Source of the DNA: JBBATK01 sp044224515
Lineage (GTDB): Bacteria > Bacteroidota > Ignavibacteria > Kapaibacteriales > NICIL-2
Direction of reading: 5' to 3'
Assembly: GCA_044224515.1 (NCBI GenBank)
Contig: JBGAKH010000004.1
Span: 62,001 to 126,000, forward strand
DNA length: 64,000 bases
Part shown: in pieces, positions 26,928 through 35,255 of the stretch
Position numbering within the stretch: position 1 is the stretch's first letter
Layout: each line of letters begins with the position of its first letter
The notes under the pieces: generated by a model
Told to the model about the DNA's origin: nothing
The model's database searches: none
The model's input: the letters and a program-made list of their open reading frames with translations, nothing else
Translations under genes and position numbers: made by a program

Positions 26928-27031
26928 GGATGAGATCTGATGTAGTAATTGAAATCAAGAAAACTTCTAAGCGAAAGGCTCGGATCAAGGTCATCGAAAT
27001 CGACAAGCCCTAATCTTTTGCAAGCTCGGTA

Positions 27032-28864
27032 CTAGTTCTTCCTTTGCGAATCGATCCATGCCTTTACTCGCTTCTCGAGCAAAGGAAGCGGCAGCGACCC
27101 GTTTTCGAGAAGCATGGAGTGAAACGAGGGCAAAGAAAACACAGTCCCCAGTTCTTTCTGTGCGTTAGTACGCATCTCAAGAATTTTTAGCTGTCCGATT
27201 TTGTATGCGCATGCTTGTCCCGGCCAAGCAATGTACCGCTCGACTTCACTTACGATATCATGCTCGGAGTTGATAGTATGCTTTCGCATGTAGTTGATAG
27301 CCTGCTCACGAGTCCACTTTCTGGCATGGATACCGGCATCAACAACTAAGCGAGTTGCACGCCAGAGTTCGAAGCCAAGCGCGCCATACTTCTGCAATGG
27401 ATCTTCATACAAACCAAGATTGTCTCCTAAGCTCTCCGCATAGAGTGCCCAGCCTTCAACAAAGGAGGTGACGGATAGCTCTCTACGAAACCAAGGAACA
27501 GAAGTGTTTTCTTGAGCAAGCGCTATTTGCAGGTGATGTCCGGGCACGGCTTCGTGTAAGGTCAATGCTGTCATGGTATACTTCGGTCGCATATTCAAGT
27601 GCGAGCAATTCACATAAAAAGTACCCGGGCGCGAGTGATCTTCGGCTGCGCTGTAATAATAGGCTTGAGGAGCAGCATCAGCTCTATACTCTTCGAGTTC
27701 CTTTACGATGCAAGGAGTCTTAGGCAGCGTCGTAAACAGACTCGGAAGACCTGCTGTCGCTTGCGCGAGAATCGTCCTGTATTGTTCCAGCATTTCATTC
27801 TTGTTATCGAAGTAATACTGCGGATCTGAACGAAGCTTTTCGCCGAAATCTGACATTGTCTCTTTCACTTTCAGCTTCTTTGAGACAGCTTTCATCTGCT
27901 TTTCGATGCGCGCTACCTCACGCTCGCCAAGATCAAAGACATACTGTGCGTCGAGTTCAAGAGATGTATGCTCACGGAGAGCGCGCTCATAGCGAGCAGA
28001 GCCATTGGGCATGGACCACATTCCGTCGTCTGTGCGACATGCTTTGAGATAGACATTTTCTACATAGCTGCGTAGACGTCCAAAAGCTGCGAGTACCTCT
28101 TCCGAAGATTTCTTCAGAAGAGAATCGCTGTCTGTATGTGGCGGTTCCGGCGGCACGAGACCTTTGTCGTTCACCGCAATGAGATTCGGTGACTCTGCCT
28201 GTCCCTCCTGCATTGGCTTCGTAGCACCACTACGCCCAACCGTATAGAAGCTCTGTTGTTCAAGCGGCTTTTCACAAAGAGCCTGCAACTGTTTCTGCAC
28301 ACGAGACATCACAGACTTAGCAGGAAGGATGTTGCGTTTGACTCCCAATTTCATCAATTCAATGATCTGATCAATTTGATGAGGCAAGACGCTAAGTCGC
28401 CGGAGGTAGTTTTCTTTGTCCTTCACTTCCGTCATGCGCAATTGCTCCGCCATGACATTGAAATCCAAATGGACACCGGATTGCTGACTAAGCGGCATCA
28501 GATACTCTTGCCACTCCTCGGAACGAATCCAACGATCCAAATCCCATAGGAATAAGTCGCGATTCAACCGCGCTGCTTCACCGAGTTCGCGCTCTTCAAC
28601 AGACGAAGCCACCTTCATAAACTGCTGTATGCTTTGCAGTCGTGTTTTACGTGCCTCAAGAGAATAATCAGTGAGACGATCGTCGTAACGATGGTCCCCA
28701 TTCAAGCTCGCCGATTCCGGGAACTCACGAAGAATGAACTCATGATAAGCTTCATAGAGTGAATCAAGCTTCCGCTCAGCTAAGGGTTGGGAGAGAGAAT
28801 GTGCAGAAACGCACACAAAAACGACGCCAGAGAACATTAAGGATGCAATCGAATTCATGATCAT
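27032..28864 (-). CDS. Exported DUF885 family metal-dependent hydrolase
   Basis: A 610-residue protein with a signal peptide (IASLMFSGVVFVCVSAHSLS). It matches the DUF885 family along its length, including the hallmark HEAVPGHHLQIALAQE near residue 435 and the C-terminal YIAWPGQACAYKIGQLKI. The HExxxxHH pattern suggests a zinc hydrolase, and family members are usually annotated as putative peptidases with few characterised. Its ATG (28864) overlaps the TGA of the asparagine synthase gene in an ATGA arrangement, so translation is probably coupled. The next in-frame ATG (28858) would remove two residues. Location is likely periplasmic. Confidence 0.9.
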   Translation of the reverse strand: MIMNSIASLMFSGVVFVCVSAHSLSQPLAERKLDSLYEAYHEFILREFPESASLNGDHRYDDRLTDYSLEARKTRLQSIQQFMKVASSVEERELGEAARLNRDLFLWDLDRWIRSEEWQEYLMPLSQQSGVHLDFNVMAEQLRMTEVKDKENYLRRLSVLPHQIDQIIELMKLGVKRNILPAKSVMSRVQKQLQALCEKPLEQQSFYTVGRSGATKPMQEGQAESPNLIAVNDKGLVPPEPPHTDSDSLLKKSSEEVLAAFGRLRSYVENVYLKACRTDDGMWSMPNGSARYERALREHTSLELDAQYVFDLGEREVARIEKQMKAVSKKLKVKETMSDFGEKLRSDPQYYFDNKNEMLEQYRTILAQATAGLPSLFTTLPKTPCIVKELEEYRADAAPQAYYYSAAEDHSRPGTFYVNCSHLNMRPKYTMTALTLHEAVPGHHLQIALAQENTSVPWFRRELSVTSFVEGWALYAESLGDNLGLYEDPLQKYGALGFELWRATRLVVDAGIHARKWTREQAINYMRKHTINSEHDIVSEVERYIAWPGQACAYKIGQLKILEMRTNAQKELGTVFSLPSFHSMLLENGSLPLPLLEKRVKAWIDSQRKN

Positions 28865-30783
28865 AGTCCAAACTTCTTATGCCACAGGACGAGGTTTAAC
28901 AACGAATAAAGCGACTTACCAAAATTTCTCTTTTGCGAACGATGTACTAGAAACAATCGACTGACGCCGTCACGATCTAGTATGCCATTTTTAACGAGAT
29001 CTGACTCTAAAATCTCTTGTAATGCAAAGTCGTACCATGGACCTCTAAACCACTCGCTAACCGGCGCCGCAAAGCCCTGCTTCTTGCGATAGATAATGTC
29101 ATGTGGCAATATTCCTTCGACAGCTTTCTTAAGCAAGACCTTTGTGCTGTGACCGTCAGGCATCTTTTCTTTCGACGGAATCGTCATCGTAAACTCAACC
29201 AGTCTATGATCAAGAAAGGGGACGCGAGCCTCCAGAGAATGAGCCATTCCTAACTTGTCTACCCGCATCAAGAGCAGTTCTGGAAGTCTATGTTTCAGTT
29301 CGTAGAAAGCCATCTCCTGCATATAGTCGCCCTTCGCTGGCAACATCTGCTTAGCCCAGGCATGGAGTCTATTTGCAAGTTGACTTGGAGTCTTGGAATG
29401 CTGCTTGTATGCTTCCCCTAAGACGATTTGAAGGTGACTTGGCGTAAGATCGACAGCTCCGCCCCAATACAGTTCGTCACCGACAGATCCCCGGCGGATG
29501 TAGTCCAGTGCTAAGAAGTTATCGCTCGGAGTCATAATCATCTTGGCTACGCTGTACGCTGTGTTGCGTAGTGATTTAGGCAATCGTTGGAAGTACTTCC
29601 AGTAACTGTTGTAGAACTTCCACTCTCGCAGCATCCAGGGATATCCAACTAACTGCTCATCGCTGCCCTCGCCTACCTGTATAACTGTTGTTCCGCTCTC
29701 TCTTGTGAGTTTGCTGAGAAAGTACAAAGGTATACACACGGGATCGCCATTCGGCTCGTCCTCGTGCCACACCATGCTCTCCAATTCTTGATGCGCTTCT
29801 ACATTATCAATAAGAACTTCATGGTGATTTGTTGAAAAGTGCTTTGAAACTGCACGTGCGTATTGCAACTCGTTATACTTTTCAAGCTCCTTAAACCCTA
29901 CGGTAAAACTATCTACCGGTCTATTCATCAACTCGGACATTAGCGCGACGTTCACGCTTGAATCAATTCCACCGCTTAAGAAAACTCCGAATGGAACGTC
30001 GCTCATCATACGGTCTTTAACTGCCTGGCGTAGGAGACGCATCAATTCTGTCTGTAACTCAATAGAATTGAGCGAGGACATCTGAGTCGTACTATTAACA
30101 GGTGACCAGTAAGACTTGATCTCAAGTTGACCGTTTGATTTCAGAGTTAAAAAATGACCCGCAGGCAACTTATGTATATCTGAAAAGAGCGTGGAATGCT
30201 CGCTGGACATCGAGAAACACAAGTAATTCGGGAGCTCCTCGATATTCATTCGCGCACGAACCGAGGGATGTTTTAGAATCGACTTGATCTCAGAAGCGCA
30301 GATAAAAACACCATCTTGGTGGTAGTAGTAAAGTGGTTTTACTCCAATCCTGTCTCGAGCGCAAAAGAGTTCCCGCGACTCGCTGTCCCAAATTGCTATA
30401 GCCCACATACCTACCATTTTTTGCAGCACCTGCGGACCAAACGTTTGGAAACCATATAGAATGGACTCGGTGTCAGTTCGTGAACGATACTGAAATCCAC
30501 GACTCTGCAACTCTTCTCTCAAAACTGCGTGATTGTATACCTCTCCGTTGAAGACGATGGAGTATCTCATGTCAGGGCTGTGCATCGGCTGATGCCCAGC
30601 CAAACTCAGATCGATAATCGACAATCGACGAAAGCCGAGGCCGCACTTGGACGATGAATCAATCCACTGTCCTTCGTCATCCGGTCCACGATGAATGATC
30701 ACGTCCGTCATCGCCTTCAATGTCTCTATGTCAATATGAGATACTGAGTTAGGATGATGAACTACACCGACTATTCCACACAT
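28861..30783 (-). CDS. asnB: Asparagine synthase (glutamine-hydrolysing)
   Basis: A 640-residue class II amidotransferase that makes asparagine, or amidates a related carboxylate, using glutamine and ATP. ATG 30783 is chosen because it gives MCGIVGVV, so that Cys2 becomes the N-terminal nucleophile after Met removal. The glutaminase domain (~1-210) contains HRGPDDEG and FNGEVYNH. The synthetase domain has the PP-loop FLSGGIDSSV near residues 263-272 and GEGSDEQLVGYP near 365. Length fits AsnB of polysaccharide or general type. Divergent from a methyltransferase gene and coupled to a DUF885 gene, it could serve envelope glycan modification rather than amino-acid supply; the sequence does not decide this. 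Confidence 0.95.
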   Translation of the reverse strand: MCGIVGVVHHPNSVSHIDIETLKAMTDVIIHRGPDDEGQWIDSSSKCGLGFRRLSIIDLSLAGHQPMHSPDMRYSIVFNGEVYNHAVLREELQSRGFQYRSRTDTESILYGFQTFGPQVLQKMVGMWAIAIWDSESRELFCARDRIGVKPLYYYHQDGVFICASEIKSILKHPSVRARMNIEELPNYLCFSMSSEHSTLFSDIHKLPAGHFLTLKSNGQLEIKSYWSPVNSTTQMSSLNSIELQTELMRLLRQAVKDRMMSDVPFGVFLSGGIDSSVNVALMSELMNRPVDSFTVGFKELEKYNELQYARAVSKHFSTNHHEVLIDNVEAHQELESMVWHEDEPNGDPVCIPLYFLSKLTRESGTTVIQVGEGSDEQLVGYPWMLREWKFYNSYWKYFQRLPKSLRNTAYSVAKMIMTPSDNFLALDYIRRGSVGDELYWGGAVDLTPSHLQIVLGEAYKQHSKTPSQLANRLHAWAKQMLPAKGDYMQEMAFYELKHRLPELLLMRVDKLGMAHSLEARVPFLDHRLVEFTMTIPSKEKMPDGHSTKVLLKKAVEGILPHDIIYRKKQGFAAPVSEWFRGPWYDFALQEILESDLVKNGILDRDGVSRLFLVHRSQKRNFGKSLYSLLNLVLWHKKFGL

Positions 30784-30961
30784 AAGCAATTCCAAACCAA
30801 TGAGAATTGGCAAAATACAACCCGATTACGGAAATATGGCCTCCAGGTAGGACTTAACCCTAATGTTGTACGCACGCTTATGAGAGTAAACGTACTAGGG
30901 CTCTTCAGGTTGTCTAAAATCTCAGTAAATTGACACCTATTCACAAACATCAGACGTCGTC
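30784..30961. promoter_or_regulatory. Divergent promoter region, asnB and methyltransferase
   Basis: A 178-bp gap between divergent genes. It contains AT-rich stretches near 30805-30835 and 30910-30950 that may be promoters for each direction. No clear operator palindrome was seen. Confidence 0.4.
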
Positions 30962-31765
30962 ATGTCAGAGACCGACAACCTCAAACAAAGCGTAGCAGAC
31001 TACTGGAACTCTCAACCCTGCGGTACTCAGTTCAGTGACCAAGACAAGTACTCGCGAGAGTATTTTGACGAAGTAGAAGACTTTAAGTACAGCATAGAAG
31101 GTCATATCTTTTCATTTGCTCAATTCACTCGTTTTCACGGTCAAAAAGTTCTTGAAGTCGGGGTTGGGGCCGGATCCGACTTTGTCCAGTGGTGTCGAGC
31201 CGGTGCACAAGCCACCGGGATAGACTTAACACAGGAAGGCATTAACCATGTCCAACGACGCCTCGATGTCTATGGTCTGAAGGCTGAAGAACTCCGCGTC
31301 GCGGATTGTGAGAGCCTGCCGTTTCCCGACAACTCATTCGATCTGGTTTACAGTTCCGGGGTCATACATCACACACCCGATACTCCTCGAGCTATGCGCG
31401 AAATCGTTAGGGTATGCAAACCAGGCGGCAGATGTAAGGTAATGATCTATCATAGACACTCTCTTCTAGCATTTTTCTTTTGGGTCCGAAAGGCTCTACT
31501 GAAAGGTCGCCCATGGAAGTCATTTGCGTGGTGCCTCTATCATTTTATGGAAAGTCCCGGGACCAAAGCTTACACCAAAGCAGAGGCTTTTGAAATGCTC
31601 GCAGGTCAATCGGTCACGGATATTAAAGTCTGGCCTGTACTTACTTACTACGATCGATTGGGTCGATTTAATAAAGTATATCAATTATGTGCTAGTATAT
31701 TAGCACGCTTTCTTGGCGGAGACAATGTTGGCTGGTTCCTCAATATTGAGTTTGTCAAGCGTTAA
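30962..31765 (+). CDS. SAM-dependent methyltransferase, class I
   Basis: A 267-residue protein with a Rossmann-type methyltransferase core at ~60-165. Motif I is VLEVGVGAGSDFVQW (GxGxG), the acidic residue binding SAM ribose is in GIDLT, and the motif around SFDLVYSSGVIHHTPDTPRAM fits Methyltransf_11-type enzymes. The N-terminus (VADYWNSQPCGTQFSDQDKYS) is found in small-molecule and glycan methyltransferases. A C-terminal helical region includes a mildly hydrophobic stretch (LLAFFFWVRKALL). The substrate is unknown. It is divergent from asnB and is followed 32 bp later by a WD40 surface protein gene. Confidence 0.9.
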   Translation: MSETDNLKQSVADYWNSQPCGTQFSDQDKYSREYFDEVEDFKYSIEGHIFSFAQFTRFHGQKVLEVGVGAGSDFVQWCRAGAQATGIDLTQEGINHVQRRLDVYGLKAEELRVADCESLPFPDNSFDLVYSSGVIHHTPDTPRAMREIVRVCKPGGRCKVMIYHRHSLLAFFFWVRKALLKGRPWKSFAWCLYHFMESPGTKAYTKAEAFEMLAGQSVTDIKVWPVLTYYDRLGRFNKVYQLCASILARFLGGDNVGWFLNIEFVKR

Positions 31766-31797
31766 ACCAACTCGTTTCACCATTCTTGGAGAACCTG

Positions 31798-33336
31798 ATG
31801 TATACGAAACATATGCTGTTGCGTATCAACCTTCATTTAATGCTAGTCATAGCCTCGATTTCGACGCTATATAGTGCTAATGATTTTAAACTTGTAAATC
31901 CAAAACCGGGTGTTCAATGGATTAGTGGTGAGTACCATGCGATAACTTGGACCGGAGTTAGTGCCTCCGCTCAGGTACGACTTGAATATTCAACGAATGG
32001 AGGTGATCACTGGGTGAAGATCACGGATTCTGCTTACAATAACGCTCACATTTGGAAAATACCATCAGCGCGAAGTACTCATTGCCTCATAAGAGCCTTT
32101 GCAAGTGCTGACTCGACACTTAGCTTAGTCGGCCATCAGAACTTCATTAACACTGCTTCGTTCAGTCACGATAGCAAGATGTGTGTGACTGCTTCAGATG
32201 ATGCTACTGCACGAGTTTGGTCTACAACTACAGGGGAGGTTTTACAAACACTGAGTGGCCACACTGCAGATGTAATGTTTGCTGACTTTAATAACGACGC
32301 TACGCGCATATTAACTTTAAGTCAGGATCGCACTGCCAAAATTTGGAATCTTGCGAACGGCACAGTTTTGCGTACCCTTACCGGGCATACGGCCGGACTT
32401 GTTTACGGTGGTTTCAGCCCAGACGGTGAGCTTGCGGTTACAGCATCTGATGATGGCACGGCTCGCATATGGGATGCAACAACAGGCGAACTGATTCGCA
32501 CAATTTACGCAGGCTATACAACCTCGGGTGTAAGCGGATTATACTGTGCTTTTTTTAGCCCGAACAATCAGTATATTATTACAGGTGGCCGGGACGGCTC
32601 CGCTCGCGTTTACGACCTCAATACCAATTCGCTTGTTTTGCTCTTGAGTCACGCCGACGTGGTTCACTGGGCAGGATGGAGTCATGACATGAGTCGAATA
32701 GTAACCGCTTGCCGAGATGGCAAAGCTTATGTATGGGATGCAAAATCGGGTGCCATAAAAGGAGTTTTAGCAGGACATACTAGCTGGGTTTGGAGCGCTG
32801 AGTTTAGCCATGACGATGCACTTATCGTAACCGGCGGGCGCGAAGGTACAGCGCGCATCTGGGACCCTACTTCTTTTCAGTGCACAAAAGTCATAACAGC
32901 ATCAGGTTCGGACGTTGGAGCAGCTCGCATTAGTCCTGATCGTACTCTGATTCTTACAGCTTCGAATGATAAAACAGCAAAGCTCTTTAGAATTGCCGGA
33001 GCAAAGTCAATCAGTGCTCAGAGTGATTCGTTATTCACAATCAACGATCCGTCACTAGGAGCTAGCGAAGAACTTGACAACCCCTCACTGATTTCGATCG
33101 CTCCAAATCCTTGCACAAATCGATGCACTGTTATGAATTTGACTCAAAACGAAACAGTGTACCAGTTGCAGCTAGTTTCCACGACAGGACAAATAGTATT
33201 TGATTTTAAAAGCAGCGACATGCTTTTCGGCAATGGCTTTAGCATAGATGTTTCAAAGATCTCGAGTGGTCAATACACTATGATTCTAAGTACATCAGGT
33301 GGGCTTCGCTATTGTCCGCTTGCGGTGGCTCATTAA
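31798..33336 (+). CDS. T9SS-secreted WD40 beta-propeller protein
   Basis: A 512-residue secreted protein. ATG 31798 has GGAG 6 nt upstream and replaces an in-frame TTG at 31786. The signal peptide is MYTKHMLLRINLHLMLVIAS and what follows. Residues ~30-105 form a beta-sandwich of the Kre9-like kind often found on Bacteroidota surface proteins (NPKPGVQWISGEYHAITWTG, VRLEYSTNGGDHW). Seven WD40 repeats (~110-400) follow, most ending in ARVWS, AKIWN, ARIWD or similar, enough for one closed propeller. The last ~80 residues are a T9SS type A sorting domain (ISIAPNPCTNRC, then ISSGQYTMIL). A protein-binding surface role is likely. It is the last gene of its unit, convergent with a cytochrome b gene. 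Confidence 0.92.
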   Translation: MYTKHMLLRINLHLMLVIASISTLYSANDFKLVNPKPGVQWISGEYHAITWTGVSASAQVRLEYSTNGGDHWVKITDSAYNNAHIWKIPSARSTHCLIRAFASADSTLSLVGHQNFINTASFSHDSKMCVTASDDATARVWSTTTGEVLQTLSGHTADVMFADFNNDATRILTLSQDRTAKIWNLANGTVLRTLTGHTAGLVYGGFSPDGELAVTASDDGTARIWDATTGELIRTIYAGYTTSGVSGLYCAFFSPNNQYIITGGRDGSARVYDLNTNSLVLLLSHADVVHWAGWSHDMSRIVTACRDGKAYVWDAKSGAIKGVLAGHTSWVWSAEFSHDDALIVTGGREGTARIWDPTSFQCTKVITASGSDVGAARISPDRTLILTASNDKTAKLFRIAGAKSISAQSDSLFTINDPSLGASEELDNPSLISIAPNPCTNRCTVMNLTQNETVYQLQLVSTTGQIVFDFKSSDMLFGNGFSIDVSKISSGQYTMILSTSGGLRYCPLAVAH

Positions 33337-33369
33337 AGGAGTGTATTCTCGGCACCAGAATTGGTCTGA

Positions 33370-34536
33370 TTACAGCCAGAACATGGTTGCTAGTGTAAGA
33401 ACGATAGACAGGGCTATTGCGAAAGCAATGGCTCTGTCTATTTTAAGCGAAGTGCTCGTTATCCAAATCCACGGCAATCCTACCAACAAGCTAAATCCTA
33501 CACCGACGATCAGAGCAAACAAATCTGCTGGGATAGTAGCAAGTAATCTATAAAAACCAAGGAAATACCACTCCGGTCTCAATACTGAATTCATCGCAGT
33601 CGCGGCATTACTTACACTTGCTTGGTGGTACAATGAATACACGGCAGCGACAACGACAACAAGGGCAGATCCTATTAATGCGATTGAATTCGAACCGGGA
33701 ATTGGTTGTAGTACAAAAGTTTTATACTCTGTATATCGAAAGCCCTTGAGAAGAGCAATAATGGTCAATGGTACAACAAAGCAGTGAAGAATAAACACCG
33801 ATTGCAATGACGATGCATATTGCATCGTTGGTTGTACAAGCTGTCGAATCCATGGACCAAATAGTGGAAGGTAGTCTCCTATCATGCTGCTTCCTATTAA
33901 CAGGGCTTCGTGGCTGCGAGCATCCCAAGGCAAAATGGAACCCATCCATGCACATAACAACACTGATGTAAACGCCGACACCATTCTTGACCAGCTCAAT
34001 GTCATTTCGTATCGATAAAGACGGCCCAACAAGAGAACAACTAAGAACGAGTAGCAGCACAGAATGAGAACTGAGGCACCGGATTTATGCAATTGGAGCA
34101 AAAGTGCCCCATAAGGGACTCTTTCTCTCAACAAAAACTCGGTGCTGAATTGCGCTGCACTAACACCTGATTCGACACTATCTTGAAGTACGAAAGCAGC
34201 GCTATCGTTTTGAGGCCATAGTACTTGACCGCTGTGTATATCTCTGGATACAACAACTGTTTGGCCGGCGCGTGCTATTGTGTCTCCGTCACGATCGACT
34301 TTTACATTCAAACCAGGCACGAGTCTAGCCCGAAGAAGAACTCGACCTAGCTCATCGCGTTTGATAGCTACTGTTGGCTCATAATGAAATGCCATCAACA
34401 ATCCGGTAAATGCTTGAAGAGCCAGAAGTGTTACGACAGTCAACCAAAACCCACTAACAACTTTCTGCATACTCAACGGCATCTCCGTTCGTCTCTCGCG
34501 GAGTTCTCGAAGCAAGGTATGGAGAGGTGTTTGCAT
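33370..34536 (-). CDS. Cytochrome b-like membrane protein lacking one haem ligand pair
   Basis: A 388-residue integral membrane protein of the cytochrome b/b6 family. The quinol-site motif PEWY is intact (321-324) and GSILPWDARS (199-208) matches the loop before helix D's partner. One His pair is conserved: His150 (LHKSGAS) and His251 (HCFVVP), the positions that bind haem bL. The partners that bind haem bH, expected 14-15 residues later, are Phe164 and Gly265-Phe266. Between the first two helices lies an extra ~70-residue hydrophilic insert (~60-135). No Rieske, cytochrome c1 or other complex III gene is adjacent. It sits 27 bp downstream of the TrmH-type gene. Function is uncertain; it may be a one-haem derivative. 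Confidence 0.85.
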   Translation of the reverse strand: MQTPLHTLLRELRERRTEMPLSMQKVVSGFWLTVVTLLALQAFTGLLMAFHYEPTVAIKRDELGRVLLRARLVPGLNVKVDRDGDTIARAGQTVVVSRDIHSGQVLWPQNDSAAFVLQDSVESGVSAAQFSTEFLLRERVPYGALLLQLHKSGASVLILCCYSFLVVLLLGRLYRYEMTLSWSRMVSAFTSVLLCAWMGSILPWDARSHEALLIGSSMIGDYLPLFGPWIRQLVQPTMQYASSLQSVFILHCFVVPLTIIALLKGFRYTEYKTFVLQPIPGSNSIALIGSALVVVVAAVYSLYHQASVSNAATAMNSVLRPEWYFLGFYRLLATIPADLFALIVGVGFSLLVGLPWIWITSTSLKIDRAIAFAIALSIVLTLATMFWL

Positions 34537-34563
34537 GAGCTGAGTTTGTCGTACGGTTGGATG

Positions 34564-35175
34564 TTAGCGTTGCAACCAGTCAATGAGAAGTTCTTCTCGC
34601 TGCTCTTCCGAAAGTTGGGAGACAGCATACAATCCGGCAGCTCTACGCTGACGTGCAGCCTCAAACACCGTAACTGCCGCAGCTACACTGATGTTTAAGC
34701 TCTCTACCATTCCGACTTGCGGGATAAGCACATTACCGTCGGCTGCCGATACAGCTTCATCGCTTACACCGCTGTGTTCATTGCCAAAGACTATGGCTGT
34801 GGGCTTGGTGAAATCAAGATCGTAGATCGAACGTGCATCGCTGCTCAAACGCGTTGTATAAATACACATTCCGCGTGCGCGCAAGGCTGCAAAACAGTCA
34901 GCAGTGTTTTCGAAGTACTGTTTGTCAACCCACTTTTTGGCGGAGCCGGAAACTTTACGTCCGAAGCTTGGAAACACAGTCTTACCATTGTACACGAGAT
35001 AAATGTCTTTCATCCCAACTGCGTCGCATGAGCGTAGAACGGCGGCGACGTTGTGCTCATCGTGGACGTTTTCAAGCACTACACTGAAATCAGCTTGTCT
35101 GTAGGCGATGGCTCGGCGCAGTTTCTCCAACCGTTCCGGTGTGGCTACCTCACGAGGATCAAATCGAGAGAGCAT
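34564..35175 (-). CDS. SpoU/TrmH family RNA 2'-O-methyltransferase
   Basis: A 203-residue SPOUT methyltransferase, probably methylating the ribose of G18 in tRNA (TrmH) or a related site. Family motifs are VLENVHDEHNVAAVLRSCDA near the N-terminus, AIVFGNEHSGVS in the middle, and VLIPQVGMVESLNISVAAAV forming the knotted SAM site. The frame extends upstream to ATG 35244, but that would start inside the nuoD transcription terminator. ATG 35175, giving MLSRFDPREV, lies just after the terminator and is preferred. It is followed by the cytochrome b gene 27 bp away, with no evident functional link. Confidence 0.92.
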   Translation of the reverse strand: MLSRFDPREVATPERLEKLRRAIAYRQADFSVVLENVHDEHNVAAVLRSCDAVGMKDIYLVYNGKTVFPSFGRKVSGSAKKWVDKQYFENTADCFAALRARGMCIYTTRLSSDARSIYDLDFTKPTAIVFGNEHSGVSDEAVSAADGNVLIPQVGMVESLNISVAAAVTVFEAARQRRAAGLYAVSQLSEEQREELLIDWLQR

Positions 35176-35199
35176 ATATCCATGGTAAGTGATACGAAC

Positions 35200-35237
35200 A
35201 AAAAACGGGACATCCCCATTCAAGGGTGTCCCGTTTT
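35200..35237 (-). terminator. Intrinsic terminator of nuoD
   Basis: On the minus strand AAAACGGGACACCC pairs with GGGATGTCCCGTTTT around a TTGAATG loop, and the stem ends in a run of six T. It begins 19 nt after the nuoD stop. It is a textbook rho-independent terminator and also rules out the longest start of the next gene. Confidence 0.92.
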
Positions 35238-35255
35238 CAAACATTGCAATGCCGA

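Noticed and set aside
35176..35244. A longer N-terminus for the TrmH-type protein
   Set aside because: The extra codons encode the stem and T-run of the nuoD terminator.
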